DNA from: RGIG3701 sp017403345
GTDB lineage: Bacteria; Planctomycetota; Planctomycetia; Pirellulales; Thermoguttaceae
Direction: 5' to 3'
Length of the DNA: 64,000 bases
Assembly (NCBI GenBank): GCA_017403345.1
Contig: JAFQOH010000130.1
Coordinates: 1-64,000, forward strand
This document shows, piece by piece, positions 1-9,789 of this stretch. The notes beneath the pieces are model-generated. The model saw only the letters and a program-made list of their open reading frames with translations. It did no database searches and was not told the DNA's origin. Each line of letters opens with the position of its first letter. The first letter of the stretch is position 1. The position numbers were made by a program, and so were the translations under genes.

Positions 1-26
1 AGTCAGTCAGTCAGTCAGTCAGTCAG
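1..26 (+). repeat. AGTC tetranucleotide tract (6.5 copies visible) inside the first gene
   Basis: Six full AGTC units plus AG begin at the first base, so the tract may extend further upstream. In the frame used by the downstream gene it reads as repeating Ser-Val-Ser-Gln. Because the unit is 4 nt, gain or loss of one unit shifts the frame: one alternative frame stops at 59 (TGA) and the other at 70 (TGA). This is the architecture of a slipped-strand phase-variation tract. The window or contig may also simply break at this repeat. Confidence 0.9.
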
Positions 27-1046
27 GAATCGTACATTTATCCAGAGTATATTCTATTTGAAAAGAATCTGACGCTTGAGCAGATCGTTCGCGACTGTTT
101 TTTTCAGGAACCTGTTTTATCATACGAACAGCTTCAGGAACGTCTTCCGTACATTCCGCTTGAGAAGATCAAGTGGGTACTGCAAAAATACCCGGAGTAT
201 CTCCACGTTTCGACCAGAGTCTACACGCATCGTGAGATGATCGAGTTTTCTTCGCAGGAACGCGATGCTAATTTAAAGTGTATCGAGCAAGAGATCCGGG
301 AGAACGGTTTCTTTTCGCTCGCGAGTCTTGAGCTCACCGAAAGTCTTGAATGGAACGCGGATCTGTCGGAAACTGCGCTGCGTGAGTATTTTTATCAGGA
401 ATACGCAGCGGAGCGGTATGAAAGATCCGGGAACGTTTTGACTCCCAAAGGCGTGAAAATGAGCGGATACGATGTTTGCAGACGTTTCTGCCTTAAGCAT
501 GACGAGCTGACGTTCCAGGAATTGCGGGATTTTGAGGAAGGCGTCTACGGCCCAAAGAGTAACCTGATCCTGCAGGCGGCATTAGAGGTGATGCTCCGGG
601 TCGATGAGAATCGGTTCGTTGCTTGTTCCTGTGTGAATTTCGATATTGAAAAGGCGGACCGGGCGATCGAGCAATTCATGTATGATGCGGATGTGATCCC
701 GCTTCAGGAGATCGACAGTTTCATGCCATTCCCATTCATCGACGGTATACCGTGGAACTCGTTCCTTTTGGAGAGTTATTGTCGGCTCGTCAGCGTGAAA
801 TTTGCGTTTTTCAGCCGTTCGGCAACCAGTCAGCACGCGGGTGCGATCGTTCGCCGCTCCGCGGGATTTACTTCTCTGGAAGAAGCACTGGCCGCGGTGT
901 CTGAGGCTTCACTGACGGAGCTTGACGCTGAAACCATCGGAAAATATTTAGTGGAAAAGTGTTTTATTTGCCGTCGGGGAATTTTTGTTGAAGAAATCGC
1001 CAAAGCTGCACAGGTCTTGCGGACCAGGAAAGAAATGAGGAAATAA
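1..1046 (+). CDS. Unidentified helix-rich first gene of the BREX-like operon (5' end outside the window)
   Basis: I do not recognise a named family. The frame is open from the window edge; no ATG, GTG or TTG occurs in frame between the AGTC tract and the internal ATG at 237, yet that stretch reads as normal helical protein, so the true start is upstream and the tract is coding. About 348 residues are visible. The protein looks like a chain of small helical modules resembling winged-helix units (for example LSYEQLQERLPYIPLEKI and FRDFEEGVYGP-like stretches), with no nuclease, helicase or transmembrane signature. The stop at 1044-1046 lies 1 nt before the next start, so it is translationally tied to brxP. 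Its position suggests an accessory or regulatory subunit of the BREX locus, or a DNA-binding switch; that is inference. The slippable repeat would turn this gene on or off and could be polar on the operon. Confidence 0.75.
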   Translation, partial: SVSQSVSQESYIYPEYILFEKNLTLEQIVRDCFFQEPVLSYEQLQERLPYIPLEKIKWVLQKYPEYLHVSTRVYTHREMIEFSSQERDANLKCIEQEIRENGFFSLASLELTESLEWNADLSETALREYFYQEYAAERYERSGNVLTPKGVKMSGYDVCRRFCLKHDELTFQELRDFEEGVYGPKSNLILQAALEVMLRVDENRFVACSCVNFDIEKADRAIEQFMYDADVIPLQEIDSFMPFPFIDGIPWNSFLLESYCRLVSVKFAFFSRSATSQHAGAIVRRSAGFTSLEEALAAVSEASLTELDAETIGKYLVEKCFICRRGIFVEEIAKAAQVLRTRKEMRK

Positions 1047-1047
1047 A

Positions 1048-3423
1048 ATGTACGCTTACACATACGATCCGGAGACGGGCGGGATCCTGCTGAACGACAG
1101 CACGCCGCTTTTTTCCAAGGAGCCGCGGCCGGTGTACGCGAGAGAGATGGATATTCTGGGTTTCGACCAGCAGTGGAAATATGACAAACAGGACGATTTT
1201 CCGTACATGTGGGCAGAATCCAACGTCTACTGGTATCGGGGAGTTCAGGCCGCCAAAACACGCGGCGGGTCGCTATATGTGAAACCAGAAATCGAATATC
1301 TGTCCGATGCGGATGGGAAACTGGCGGTTCCGGAGGGTGAGACGCTCCAACCGGTCGATCTGGAGACGATGTGTGAAAAAAATCGGGGATTATTGGATGT
1401 TCTCGAACAGATGACGGTCAAAAAGATCTTCGACGTTTACAAACGGTACCGCAAAAAGCTCGACTGTTTCCACGTCGCGTTTTCCGGCGGAAAAGACAGT
1501 ATCGTTCTTTTGGAGCTGGTCAAAAAAGCACTGCCGAAAAGCAGTTTTGTGGTGGTTTTCGGCGACACAGGGATGGAATTTCCGGACACATACGATGTGA
1601 TCGACCGTGTCGAAACACAGTGCCGAGAGGAAAAGATCGAGTTTTACCGAGCCGCCTCACACCTCCAGCCGGAAGAAAGCTGGCGCCTCTTCGGCCCCCC
1701 CTCCCGCGTCCTCCGCTGGTGCTGCTCCGTGCATAAATCGACCCCGCAGGTCCTTAAATTGCGTGAGATCCTCAAAAAACCGGATTATCAGGGAATGGCA
1801 TTTGTGGGGGTCAGGGCACATGAGAGTCTGGCACGAGATGAACAGTTGACACAAAAGGCTTCGCGTTTATGGAATAAAGACGAGTATGGGTACGTTGACT
1901 TTTATGGGAAAGTTAAAGGACAAATTACGGCCAAATCTATTTATGAATGGTCATCCGTTGAAATTTGGCTTTATACGTATGCTCAAAAACTGCTTATTAA
2001 TGATGCCTATAAAAAAGGGTGCGCACGAGTTGGTTGCTTGTGTTGCCCCATGGGAGGAAATTCCAAAGCGGACTTTTTCCAATATGTGAATTACCGTAAG
2101 GAAATGGAACCTTTGGTTCAAATTATTATTGAATCCAATGGGCGTGAAATGATGGCAGACAATGAATATATTGCAAATGGAGGATGGAATGCGCGTAAAA
2201 ATGGCAATTTCCTGAAAAATAATCCCGTTGGGCATTATTCTGAAAATATCACGAATGGAGAACTTTTAATATCAATAGAATCTCCTAAAACAAATTGGCA
2301 GGAATGGATAAAAACAATCGGAAGTTTTAATATACGTGCACCTAACGAATACTCTATTGATTTCCGAAATAAACATTTTCCTTTCACGGTTTCCATTCAA
2401 AAAGATGGAATCGTTGTGGCAATAGCAGAACGTTTGCTCAAGGAAAATCCTGATTTTGGAAAACTGTTTCGTCATGTATTCCGAAAAGCTGCCTACTGTG
2501 TTCAATGCGGCGCGTGCCTTGCGAACTGTAGATTTAACAGTGTTTCATTTACCCCTAATTTAAGCATTCACAATTGTCGTAATTGCCATGAATGCCACAA
2601 CATTTCAGCAGGCTGTTTTGCCTATGATTCCTTAAAAATTCCTCAAGGAAATGGAGCTAATATGAAAATGACTATCAACTGTTTCAGTAACCATGCCCCT
2701 AAAACAGAATGGCTTAGCCAATTCTTTGAACTTAAAAATGATTTTTGGGCGGAAACTGGACTTAATCAGCCGCAAGTCACCAAATTTAAAACATTTTTAA
2801 AAGCAGCAGGTTGTCTGATCGAAAAAGACGTTTTTTCACCTTTCGCAGACCTGATTTGCAAACTGGGATGGGAGAGTGAAAGCAGTCTTTCCTTAATGTT
2901 GTCCAATCTTGCATACAATTTGCAAATTCAATGGTATATCAAGAATATGACGACCGGTCAGGAATATTCTAAGGCCGAAATAGAAGGAATGCTTGAAATG
3001 GTAGGCCAAAGTAAAGGAAATATAAGCAGCATCCTGTATGCCTTCAAACGTCTTTGCGACCTTCCTCTCGGCACGGTGCTGAATTTCGGTGTGGTAGAGA
3101 AGTCGGGAAAAGAGGAGTATTTGACGCGAACGAAGACGTGTGTGTCGGACGCGCGGGTGATTTTGTATTCGCTTTATAAGTACGCGGAGGCGTGTGAGGG
3201 GTACTATCAGTTTTCGCTTGCTCGTCTGATGGATAACACGGTCGAGTCGGCAGGCGTGAGTCCTGCGCAGATATTTGGGCTGGACCGTGATGAAATGGAA
3301 CAGTTTCTGAATGCAGCCAGTGTGAAATACCCGGAATTTATCCATGTGTCGTTCACACACGATCTAGACAAGATCGATCTGCGTGAAGATAAAAGCTCAC
3401 AAGATGTTCTCACTCTGTTTTAG
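1048..3423 (+). CDS. brxP: BrxP-like PAPS reductase/DndC-family protein with DUF4007-like C-terminus
   Basis: A 791-aa protein. The N-type ATP pyrophosphatase loop SGGKDS is at residues 146-151, followed by Cys clusters RWCCSVHK (about 226) and GCLCCPMG (about 328) typical of the PAPS reductase/DndC group. A ferredoxin-like cluster CVQCGACLANC plus CRNCHECHN follows near residues 487-520. The last 250 residues, ending in a REDKSSQDVLTLF tail, resemble DUF4007. In known biology, DndC-type enzymes use a 4Fe-4S centre and ATP to move sulfur onto DNA, and brxP is the hallmark gene of BREX type 4, where it stands in place of the PglX methyltransferase. Role here, sulfur-dependent DNA marking, is inferred from family and neighbours. 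Residues about 250-670 are encoded by a strikingly AT-rich block unlike the flanks. Start ATG is 1 nt after the preceding stop; a GAAATGAGGAAAT ribosome site precedes it. Confidence 0.82.
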   Translation: MYAYTYDPETGGILLNDSTPLFSKEPRPVYAREMDILGFDQQWKYDKQDDFPYMWAESNVYWYRGVQAAKTRGGSLYVKPEIEYLSDADGKLAVPEGETLQPVDLETMCEKNRGLLDVLEQMTVKKIFDVYKRYRKKLDCFHVAFSGGKDSIVLLELVKKALPKSSFVVVFGDTGMEFPDTYDVIDRVETQCREEKIEFYRAASHLQPEESWRLFGPPSRVLRWCCSVHKSTPQVLKLREILKKPDYQGMAFVGVRAHESLARDEQLTQKASRLWNKDEYGYVDFYGKVKGQITAKSIYEWSSVEIWLYTYAQKLLINDAYKKGCARVGCLCCPMGGNSKADFFQYVNYRKEMEPLVQIIIESNGREMMADNEYIANGGWNARKNGNFLKNNPVGHYSENITNGELLISIESPKTNWQEWIKTIGSFNIRAPNEYSIDFRNKHFPFTVSIQKDGIVVAIAERLLKENPDFGKLFRHVFRKAAYCVQCGACLANCRFNSVSFTPNLSIHNCRNCHECHNISAGCFAYDSLKIPQGNGANMKMTINCFSNHAPKTEWLSQFFELKNDFWAETGLNQPQVTKFKTFLKAAGCLIEKDVFSPFADLICKLGWESESSLSLMLSNLAYNLQIQWYIKNMTTGQEYSKAEIEGMLEMVGQSKGNISSILYAFKRLCDLPLGTVLNFGVVEKSGKEEYLTRTKTCVSDARVILYSLYKYAEACEGYYQFSLARLMDNTVESAGVSPAQIFGLDRDEMEQFLNAASVKYPEFIHVSFTHDLDKIDLREDKSSQDVLTLF
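1800..3050 (+). other. AT-rich mosaic block inside brxP
   Basis: Base composition drops abruptly from about 50-60% GC to about 32-38% (lines 2221-2340 are near 33%) and returns to the local norm after about 3050. Third positions switch to A/T. GATC, which is frequent in the rest of the operon, is absent from 1771 to 2816. The reading frame is intact across both edges, so this looks like homologous replacement of the middle of the gene by a foreign allele, possibly a variable specificity region. Confidence 0.75.
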
Positions 3424-3435
3424 AAAGGAATAGTC

Positions 3436-6400
3436 ATGAATAAATACAGCGATTACCTCGAAGTCGTCGATTTTCCGTCGGAGATCAACGAACACTCGGT
3501 CAAGGACCCCTCTTTCCGTTGGCAGGATACGTTTCCGCACAAAACGTTCATCGATCTTCTCAAGGCCGCGGAGCGAATGCTGGGACGCGCAACGAGCAGC
3601 GACCGGAAAAGTATCTGGATCGAAGGTGCGTACGGCACGGGAAAATCACGTATTGCGTGGGCATTGAAGACGCTTCTGGAGTGCAGCGGCGAGGAGTTGA
3701 AAGAGTACTTTAACGAGTATGATGACCTTCGCCGTGAAACGGATCTGCGCGACCGGCTTCTGGGGCACAAGCGGGGGAAGATCGTGACGGTGTACCGCTA
3801 TGGATCCAGTGAGATCAACAACATTCGCGATCTTACCATGGCGATCTACGAAGAAACGTCCAAGGCACTGAAAAGGGCGAAATTGGAGTTCTGCGGTGCC
3901 GATACCCTGCGCGGAAGTATCCTGAAATGGCTCGAACTTCCGGCGAATCAGGAGTATCTTGCCGCACTGATCCGGATGCCGGAAAATCAGATGCTCGGCA
4001 GCCTTGCGGGGAAAAGTATCGAGGGGATCATCGAGCAGTTGAAGAATCCGAACTGTACGGTACAGTCACTGGTACAGGACCTCCAGAAACTCGGTGATGC
4101 GCATGGGATCACGATGTTTTCACGCACGATGGATGACCTGAAAGAGTGGCTGAAGAAGGTGATCTCGGAGAATGGTCTGAAAGCGATCGTGTTCGTGTGG
4201 GATGAGTTCTCTGAGTTCTTCCGGAAAAATCAGAATGAAATGGCCGGGCTCCAAAAACTCGTCGAACTGACGTCCGAACAGCCGTTTTATATGGTGATCG
4301 TGACGCACGACAGTATGTTTACGGAAACGGATAAGGAGGGTAAAAAGATCCGCGACCGATTCATTTCGAGCAAGATCGAACTTCCGGATTCCATCGCCTT
4401 CGACCTGATCGGGCACGTTATCCACGTGAGATCCGCTCTGCAGGACGAATGGTCCGCGATCCTGAACGGGGGCAAGGATTGTTATGGTCTGAAAGATATG
4501 ATGATCGAATCCTGCAAGAAAGTCGCGGAGATCGTTTGGAAAGATCCGAAAAAAGGGAAAGATACCCTTGCCCGGATGCTGCCTTTGCACCCCATGGCGG
4601 CACTTTTGCTGAAGTACATTTCCGAAAACTTCGCCTCGAACCAGCGCAGTATGTTCAACTTCATCAAGAATACGAATGATGAGGAAGCGTTTCAGTGGTT
4701 CATCAATAATCATTACCCGGACAATGAGGATATTCTGACGATCGATCATCTTTGGAACTTTTTCTATGAAAAAGGAACGGAGGATCACGGAAGCGGAATG
4801 GGACGGAGCAATCTCGATACGCGGATCCGCATGATCCTCGATACCTACATGATGAAGCATGAGGGACTGGACCGGGAAGAAAAACGCGTTCTGAAAACGG
4901 TCCTGATGATGCAGGCGATCAATGAAAAAATGGGGAATCAGCTTTCGCTGTTCCAGGCGACGGAGGAAAATCTGAAACTCGCGTTCGAGGGATGCGGCCA
5001 ACTGGCCGACCGGCCTGTGAATATCGCCAAAGCACTCGTGAACCGGAATATTCTTTTCAGGAAAGAGCTGGGAAAAGGAGTCTTTGTTTTCGCCGCCTCC
5101 GCAATGTCTGCCGACCAGGAGAAAGTCGATAAAGAAAAAAAGAAAAAGATGGAGACCTCAACGGCCGAGCTGGCTCAGCTGGGGAAATTTGAGGAGGAAT
5201 TCAAGAATAGATTGACTCTTTCGCAACGGTGCCGATACACGGTCACGGTGGTCACCTCGCAGAATTTCACGCAGAAGATCAACGCACTCTCCAATCCGCC
5301 TTCAAAAGACACGCCGGAATACAGGATCCCGGCCGTCCTTGCGGTCGCGCGCACCCGAGATGAACGGAGTTCTCTGACAAAAGCGATCCAGGGGGCACTG
5401 GGAGATGAACGCTACCGTTCGCTCGTATTTATCGACGCTTCCGACTCGCGGCTCCTGGATGAGAAGTTTGAAGAATGGGCGCGATATTGCGCGGAAGCCG
5501 TGAATTTACGGAGTATCGACCGAAAAAGCGCGGATAACAACGACCGTTTGGCAGGAGAGATCCTGACGAATTGGCGTAAAGAGATCGAAAACGGTATTTT
5601 CAAGGTCTACTCGTTTGAAGATCCGTCCGGCCAGAATTGCCAATGCATCGCGGATGTGACGAACGCTTTGGCGTGGATCGTCGTAAAACGTTTCCCGCTT
5701 TCACTCGACAGCGTTCCGATGACTGAGGCGATGTGGGGGGTGTGCAGCTCAGTCCCCAAAAAAGTCGTGGATCTTGGTATTCGCAGGAATTCCGGCGGTA
5801 TCGTGTCGGTCAAAGTGGTCGAATGGGTACGGGGAAATGAGACGGATCTTGAGAAATTGCAGCAAAAAGTGGACGCGTTACTCGAAGAAGGTTTCCAGAA
5901 AGTTGGGCGTGTGGAGATCAGTGACATTTTCGGCCTGCTGATCCAAAACGGTTTCATGCCGTGCAATTTTTACGCATACCTGACGGGGTATTTGCTGCGG
6001 AACTGCGCGGACAGTAAATATCGCTGCACGGACGGCGAAAGCAGCTCGCAGATGACGGAAGAAAAGCTGGCAGAGATCGTCGCGGAAAACATCAAGCACC
6101 ACTTCCAGCCAAGTAACCGCTACAAAGAGAAATCCATCGAGGTCCTGTCGCCGGAACAGGCAGCGTTCATACGCTTTGCCAAGAATGTGTGGAATATCGA
6201 CGGTCGATCGATCGAATCGGTCACGCGGCAGCTCTGCAGCAAGCTGAAAACGCTGCAATTTCCGATCTGGTGTCTTAAGGAACTGGACCGCCCGAACTGC
6301 ACGCAGTTTTTGGAGCTGCTTGCCGGTTTCGCGAATTCCAACAACAGTAAAGATCAAAGCTCCACGGCAGAGATCGCCTCGAAACTCGGCCGCCTGCTGA

Positions 6401-7602
6401 ACGAGAAGCCGGAACTTGAGAAAACGGCCGCGGAACTCTTGACTGCGGAAAACGCACGCAAGGGAATGAAAGCGTTTTTGACGCATTTCGAAGGCGGAAG
6501 GATCCTTGAACTCGCGAATAAACTCCGCGTTCCGGATGTTTTGCGTGATGTGCAGGAACTCTTCCGAAACGAAGCACTTTGGCTGTGGGATCAAGGCGTC
6601 GGTGAAGATGAGATCCGAAAACTGCTCACGAGTTACCGGATCATGGAACTCAGCAGCCGGTTTTTGGGGACGACTCCCAATTCTCTTACGGAGTGCTTCA
6701 AGGAATGGCGTGAAAAACTTCGGACGCTCAAGATCCCGTGTGCGATCCTGATGTCAGAACGTGCCGAGCTTAAAGTGTTTCTCGGTTTCCTTAAGGAGAT
6801 CGCTCTTCATGGAAAACTTTCCTACGAGAGCGAGCAGAAATTCATGACGCAGCTGGAGACCCACGCAGACGCCCTCGAGGAACTGTTCGCCAACCGAGTG
6901 CAGATATTCCGGCAGGTCTACGATCTTCACCTCCAGCAGCTCGATGATGAATCGATCCACAAGATCTACGCGAACATCGGGCACGATCTGTTCCTGAAAG
7001 AGAGGAATGAAGCGGATACGCAGGTCGAATACCATGCGGAAAAGGTTCAGCATGAACAGGCATCATCGAATATGCGCCGGCTTTGGAAAGATCTTACGGG
7101 GACAGACACTCCCTACGCCTGGTCCCAAAAATACCGTACGCCGATCGTGATCATGGTTCCGGAAGAAGAACGCGAAAAAACGAAACGCATCTTTGATATT
7201 TTGAATCGAAAAAATCATGATTCGCAGGAGCTGCAGGATGTGCTGGACTTTCTGAACGCACCGCCCAAATTTATGGAAGTACTGACCGACCAGACTCAGA
7301 TCGATGCGGCATTCCAGAAGTATATCGTCGGTAAATACCAGCTTCTTCTCCAGGATCCCAATGAAGTTCGCGATTACCTTTCCGGGAAACTCACCGTTTA
7401 TTGCTATGCGTGGTTTGATTCGGACAGTGTGCGTCGTGCGGTCGAAACACTCGCGCGAAAAAAGTACGACAACTCCGGCTGCGCGCGGGTCCAGGAACGT
7501 TTTGCCGATTTCAGCGAAGCGCAGATCCGTTCGCTGTTAAATTGGGTCGTGCAGAATTCCGTAGACGCGGGCATCCGGATCCTTACGGAGTATGAGGGGT
7601 AG
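3436..7602 (+). CDS. brxC: BrxC/PglY-like giant P-loop ATPase of the BREX locus
   Basis: A 1388-aa protein. Walker A GAYGTGKS sits at residues 64-71 and a Walker B-like KAIVFVWDEFSEF near residue 250, followed by a long helical body with no other recognisable enzymatic motif. Size, the early P-loop and its place directly before pglZ match BrxC/PglY, the large ATPase present in all BREX types; it is thought to scaffold or power the modification and defence complex. The cytoplasmic location follows from absence of signal or membrane segments. A GAAAGGAATAG Shine-Dalgarno region precedes the ATG 12 nt after brxP. Codon use and GATC density match the host, unlike the middle of brxP. The low-complexity EKEKKKKME stretch near residue 575 is the only linker-like region. 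Assignment between BrxC and PglY is not resolved. Confidence 0.82.
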   Translation: MNKYSDYLEVVDFPSEINEHSVKDPSFRWQDTFPHKTFIDLLKAAERMLGRATSSDRKSIWIEGAYGTGKSRIAWALKTLLECSGEELKEYFNEYDDLRRETDLRDRLLGHKRGKIVTVYRYGSSEINNIRDLTMAIYEETSKALKRAKLEFCGADTLRGSILKWLELPANQEYLAALIRMPENQMLGSLAGKSIEGIIEQLKNPNCTVQSLVQDLQKLGDAHGITMFSRTMDDLKEWLKKVISENGLKAIVFVWDEFSEFFRKNQNEMAGLQKLVELTSEQPFYMVIVTHDSMFTETDKEGKKIRDRFISSKIELPDSIAFDLIGHVIHVRSALQDEWSAILNGGKDCYGLKDMMIESCKKVAEIVWKDPKKGKDTLARMLPLHPMAALLLKYISENFASNQRSMFNFIKNTNDEEAFQWFINNHYPDNEDILTIDHLWNFFYEKGTEDHGSGMGRSNLDTRIRMILDTYMMKHEGLDREEKRVLKTVLMMQAINEKMGNQLSLFQATEENLKLAFEGCGQLADRPVNIAKALVNRNILFRKELGKGVFVFAASAMSADQEKVDKEKKKKMETSTAELAQLGKFEEEFKNRLTLSQRCRYTVTVVTSQNFTQKINALSNPPSKDTPEYRIPAVLAVARTRDERSSLTKAIQGALGDERYRSLVFIDASDSRLLDEKFEEWARYCAEAVNLRSIDRKSADNNDRLAGEILTNWRKEIENGIFKVYSFEDPSGQNCQCIADVTNALAWIVVKRFPLSLDSVPMTEAMWGVCSSVPKKVVDLGIRRNSGGIVSVKVVEWVRGNETDLEKLQQKVDALLEEGFQKVGRVEISDIFGLLIQNGFMPCNFYAYLTGYLLRNCADSKYRCTDGESSSQMTEEKLAEIVAENIKHHFQPSNRYKEKSIEVLSPEQAAFIRFAKNVWNIDGRSIESVTRQLCSKLKTLQFPIWCLKELDRPNCTQFLELLAGFANSNNSKDQSSTAEIASKLGRLLNEKPELEKTAAELLTAENARKGMKAFLTHFEGGRILELANKLRVPDVLRDVQELFRNEALWLWDQGVGEDEIRKLLTSYRIMELSSRFLGTTPNSLTECFKEWREKLRTLKIPCAILMSERAELKVFLGFLKEIALHGKLSYESEQKFMTQLETHADALEELFANRVQIFRQVYDLHLQQLDDESIHKIYANIGHDLFLKERNEADTQVEYHAEKVQHEQASSNMRRLWKDLTGTDTPYAWSQKYRTPIVIMVPEEEREKTKRIFDILNRKNHDSQELQDVLDFLNAPPKFMEVLTDQTQIDAAFQKYIVGKYQLLLQDPNEVRDYLSGKLTVYCYAWFDSDSVRRAVETLARKKYDNSGCARVQERFADFSEAQIRSLLNWVVQNSVDAGIRILTEYEG

Positions 7603-7608
7603 CAGAAC

Positions 7609-9789
7609 GTGAAAGAATCCAGTTTAAACGAAGCGGTCCTTCAGATCCAAAATTACCTTGAGGGACCGTCCCGAATGCCGTTTTTTGTGTCGGTGGAGAC
7701 TATGGAGGACTACAGAGCCGTCCTGAATGCCTTCCCGTCACGCAAGGATGTTCGCGTCAGTGCTTTTTGTGCCGGAGAGGATCTTCCGCCGGATTGGGAT
7801 CGGCTTAAAGACTGGCTCAAGGAAAACGATGCCCCAGAGGAGCATTTTCTTTTGGGCGCAGGAGAGAGTGTGCGTTTTTCTCCGGACATAAATCCGTTTT
7901 TGAGACTGAAAGACCTCTGGCTTTCCCATAAATTGGTCGTAATCTGTCGGTTCTCTCGGCATTTTCTTGAAAAAATGTGTACCTTAGATCCCAAATTTAA
8001 TGGAAAACGAGTCTGTTTTTTGCAGCCGACCTCGGAAGAAGCGCCCATTTCGGTCACTCAGTTTCTCATTGGGTCGTCGGAAAACGCGGAAAATGGGTTT
8101 CAGAAACTTCTGGAGGCGTTAGAATCCGGTCGGACGGGGAATTTGTGCGTTTTGAGCAGCCTGCCCTTTTTGAAGGTACAGGATCGGGTCCGATCTGTGT
8201 TTGAATATCTTCGCTGGCAAGATCCGTCGTTTAACGCTCGGCAGGAATGGCTTTCCGAAAAACAGTGGGAAGAATTTCAGAAAGATCCGGATCTGGAGCT
8301 TGCGGAAACGGGGTCCTGGCGTCAGTTTTTAGCACTGAAGCTCCGAAAGAAGAAAAACGAGGCGTCGTATCTTGAATTCGCGGCCGAAAAATGTGCCAGT
8401 GCGCAGGATTTTCCGAAGCAGCTCCAGACGGCACTGCTTCAGCTTCCCCATCATGATGAACGTTTTCCTCAAATGTACCAGGAGCGTAAAAAACTTCTGC
8501 GCGGCAGAGAGGAAGGGATCCGGACGTACTTGGAAAGTACCAAATTCAGGAAAGAAAACAGGATCTTTTACCTTACGGACCAGACACAGCTGGAACGCCA
8601 AGCGATCATCGGCTCTCTGGAAAAGAAGGAAACGTTTCCCGCGGAACTCCGAAACATTTACCCCGCACTTCATGCCTGGCTTGCCGAGTATGATTTTTCC
8701 GGCGTTTTGCAGGAAGAGCTGAGACAGCTTCTCGTGTCGTATTTTAAGGAATACAAACGCCTGAAACTCACCAATCAGCTGACTCCGGAATTTCTGCATC
8801 AGGTCGAAGAATTGGCGCATCGCCGACCGTTCAATCAGCTTCCGACCCGCGGAGCCGTACTGGGCCGTTTTTTGAGCGCTCCGCATCGCACGTTCCTGAT
8901 TTGGGTCGATGCACTGGGGGTCGAGTATCTTTCGTTCCTGCAATCTCGGGCGAATGATTTGAAATTCCGAATGAAAACTCACATCGTTCGGGCGGAACTG
9001 CCGACGCTGACCAAATTTAATGATGACTTCTTTAACGCGCAGGAATACGCGTGGCCTGAAGAGCATCGGGAAAAGGAAGGGCGTCTCGATAAATTAAAGC
9101 ATATGCGAAACGCAGATGCCGGGTACATCGAAGAAGAGTTAAGGATACTCGATGATGTGCTGAAACGGGTCTGCGACCGTCTAGAGTGCGGGAAATATGA
9201 CCGAGTCCTGATCGTTTCAGATCATGGCGCCAGCCGTCTAGCGGTCTTGAATGAACACGAAAACCGATGGGAAATGTCGGAAAAAGGAAAGCATTCCGGC
9301 CGATGCTGTCCGCAAAACGAGATGGATGAAAAACCAGATCTTGCCTCGGATGGAAATGGCTTCTGGTCGCTTGCCAATTACGATATGTTCCGCGGCGGCC
9401 GAAAAGATACGTGTGAAGTTCACGGCGGCGCGTCGCTTGAAGAAGTCGTCATTCCGCTGATCGAATTGACTTTGGATTCGGAACAGGAGGTGGAGATCCA
9501 ACTCGAAAGCCCGAAGATCAAAGCTGGGGCGCGTACTGTCGCGAAAGTGCGCTTTTTTTGCCTCACGCAGCTCGAAATGCCGAACCTGAAGGTCAATGGA
9601 TCCTTTTATCCTGTCCAGAGCGACGGCGAAAAATGGTTTGAATCGGTCCTGCACGACCTGAAAAAACCTGGCACGTACCGAGCGGAACTTTATGATAATG
9701 ACTCACTGCTTACCTGTTTTGACTTTGAGATCGAGCAGGAAGGAATGAAGAAGATAGACTTCTTTGGTTTGAAAAGGAAAAATACCTGA
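7609..9789 (+). CDS. pglZ: PglZ-domain protein (alkaline phosphatase superfamily), BREX core
   Basis: A 726-aa protein that begins with GTG 6 nt after brxC; a GAGGGG ribosome site overlaps the brxC end. The PglZ fold is shown by three metal/nucleophile motifs: LIWVDALG with Asp434, the LPTLT strand with Thr466 as likely nucleophile, and VSDHGAS with Asp538-His539; a late VHGGASLEEVVIP motif carries the final ligand histidine near residue 605. PglZ is the defining protein of BREX systems; it is essential for defence, with metal-dependent phosphodiesterase activity reported for homologues. The C-terminal 100 residues look like a beta-sandwich appendage. The gene ends in TGATG, sharing one base with brxL, which implies translational coupling. 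Confidence 0.9.
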   Translation: MKESSLNEAVLQIQNYLEGPSRMPFFVSVETMEDYRAVLNAFPSRKDVRVSAFCAGEDLPPDWDRLKDWLKENDAPEEHFLLGAGESVRFSPDINPFLRLKDLWLSHKLVVICRFSRHFLEKMCTLDPKFNGKRVCFLQPTSEEAPISVTQFLIGSSENAENGFQKLLEALESGRTGNLCVLSSLPFLKVQDRVRSVFEYLRWQDPSFNARQEWLSEKQWEEFQKDPDLELAETGSWRQFLALKLRKKKNEASYLEFAAEKCASAQDFPKQLQTALLQLPHHDERFPQMYQERKKLLRGREEGIRTYLESTKFRKENRIFYLTDQTQLERQAIIGSLEKKETFPAELRNIYPALHAWLAEYDFSGVLQEELRQLLVSYFKEYKRLKLTNQLTPEFLHQVEELAHRRPFNQLPTRGAVLGRFLSAPHRTFLIWVDALGVEYLSFLQSRANDLKFRMKTHIVRAELPTLTKFNDDFFNAQEYAWPEEHREKEGRLDKLKHMRNADAGYIEEELRILDDVLKRVCDRLECGKYDRVLIVSDHGASRLAVLNEHENRWEMSEKGKHSGRCCPQNEMDEKPDLASDGNGFWSLANYDMFRGGRKDTCEVHGGASLEEVVIPLIELTLDSEQEVEIQLESPKIKAGARTVAKVRFFCLTQLEMPNLKVNGSFYPVQSDGEKWFESVLHDLKKPGTYRAELYDNDSLLTCFDFEIEQEGMKKIDFFGLKRKNT

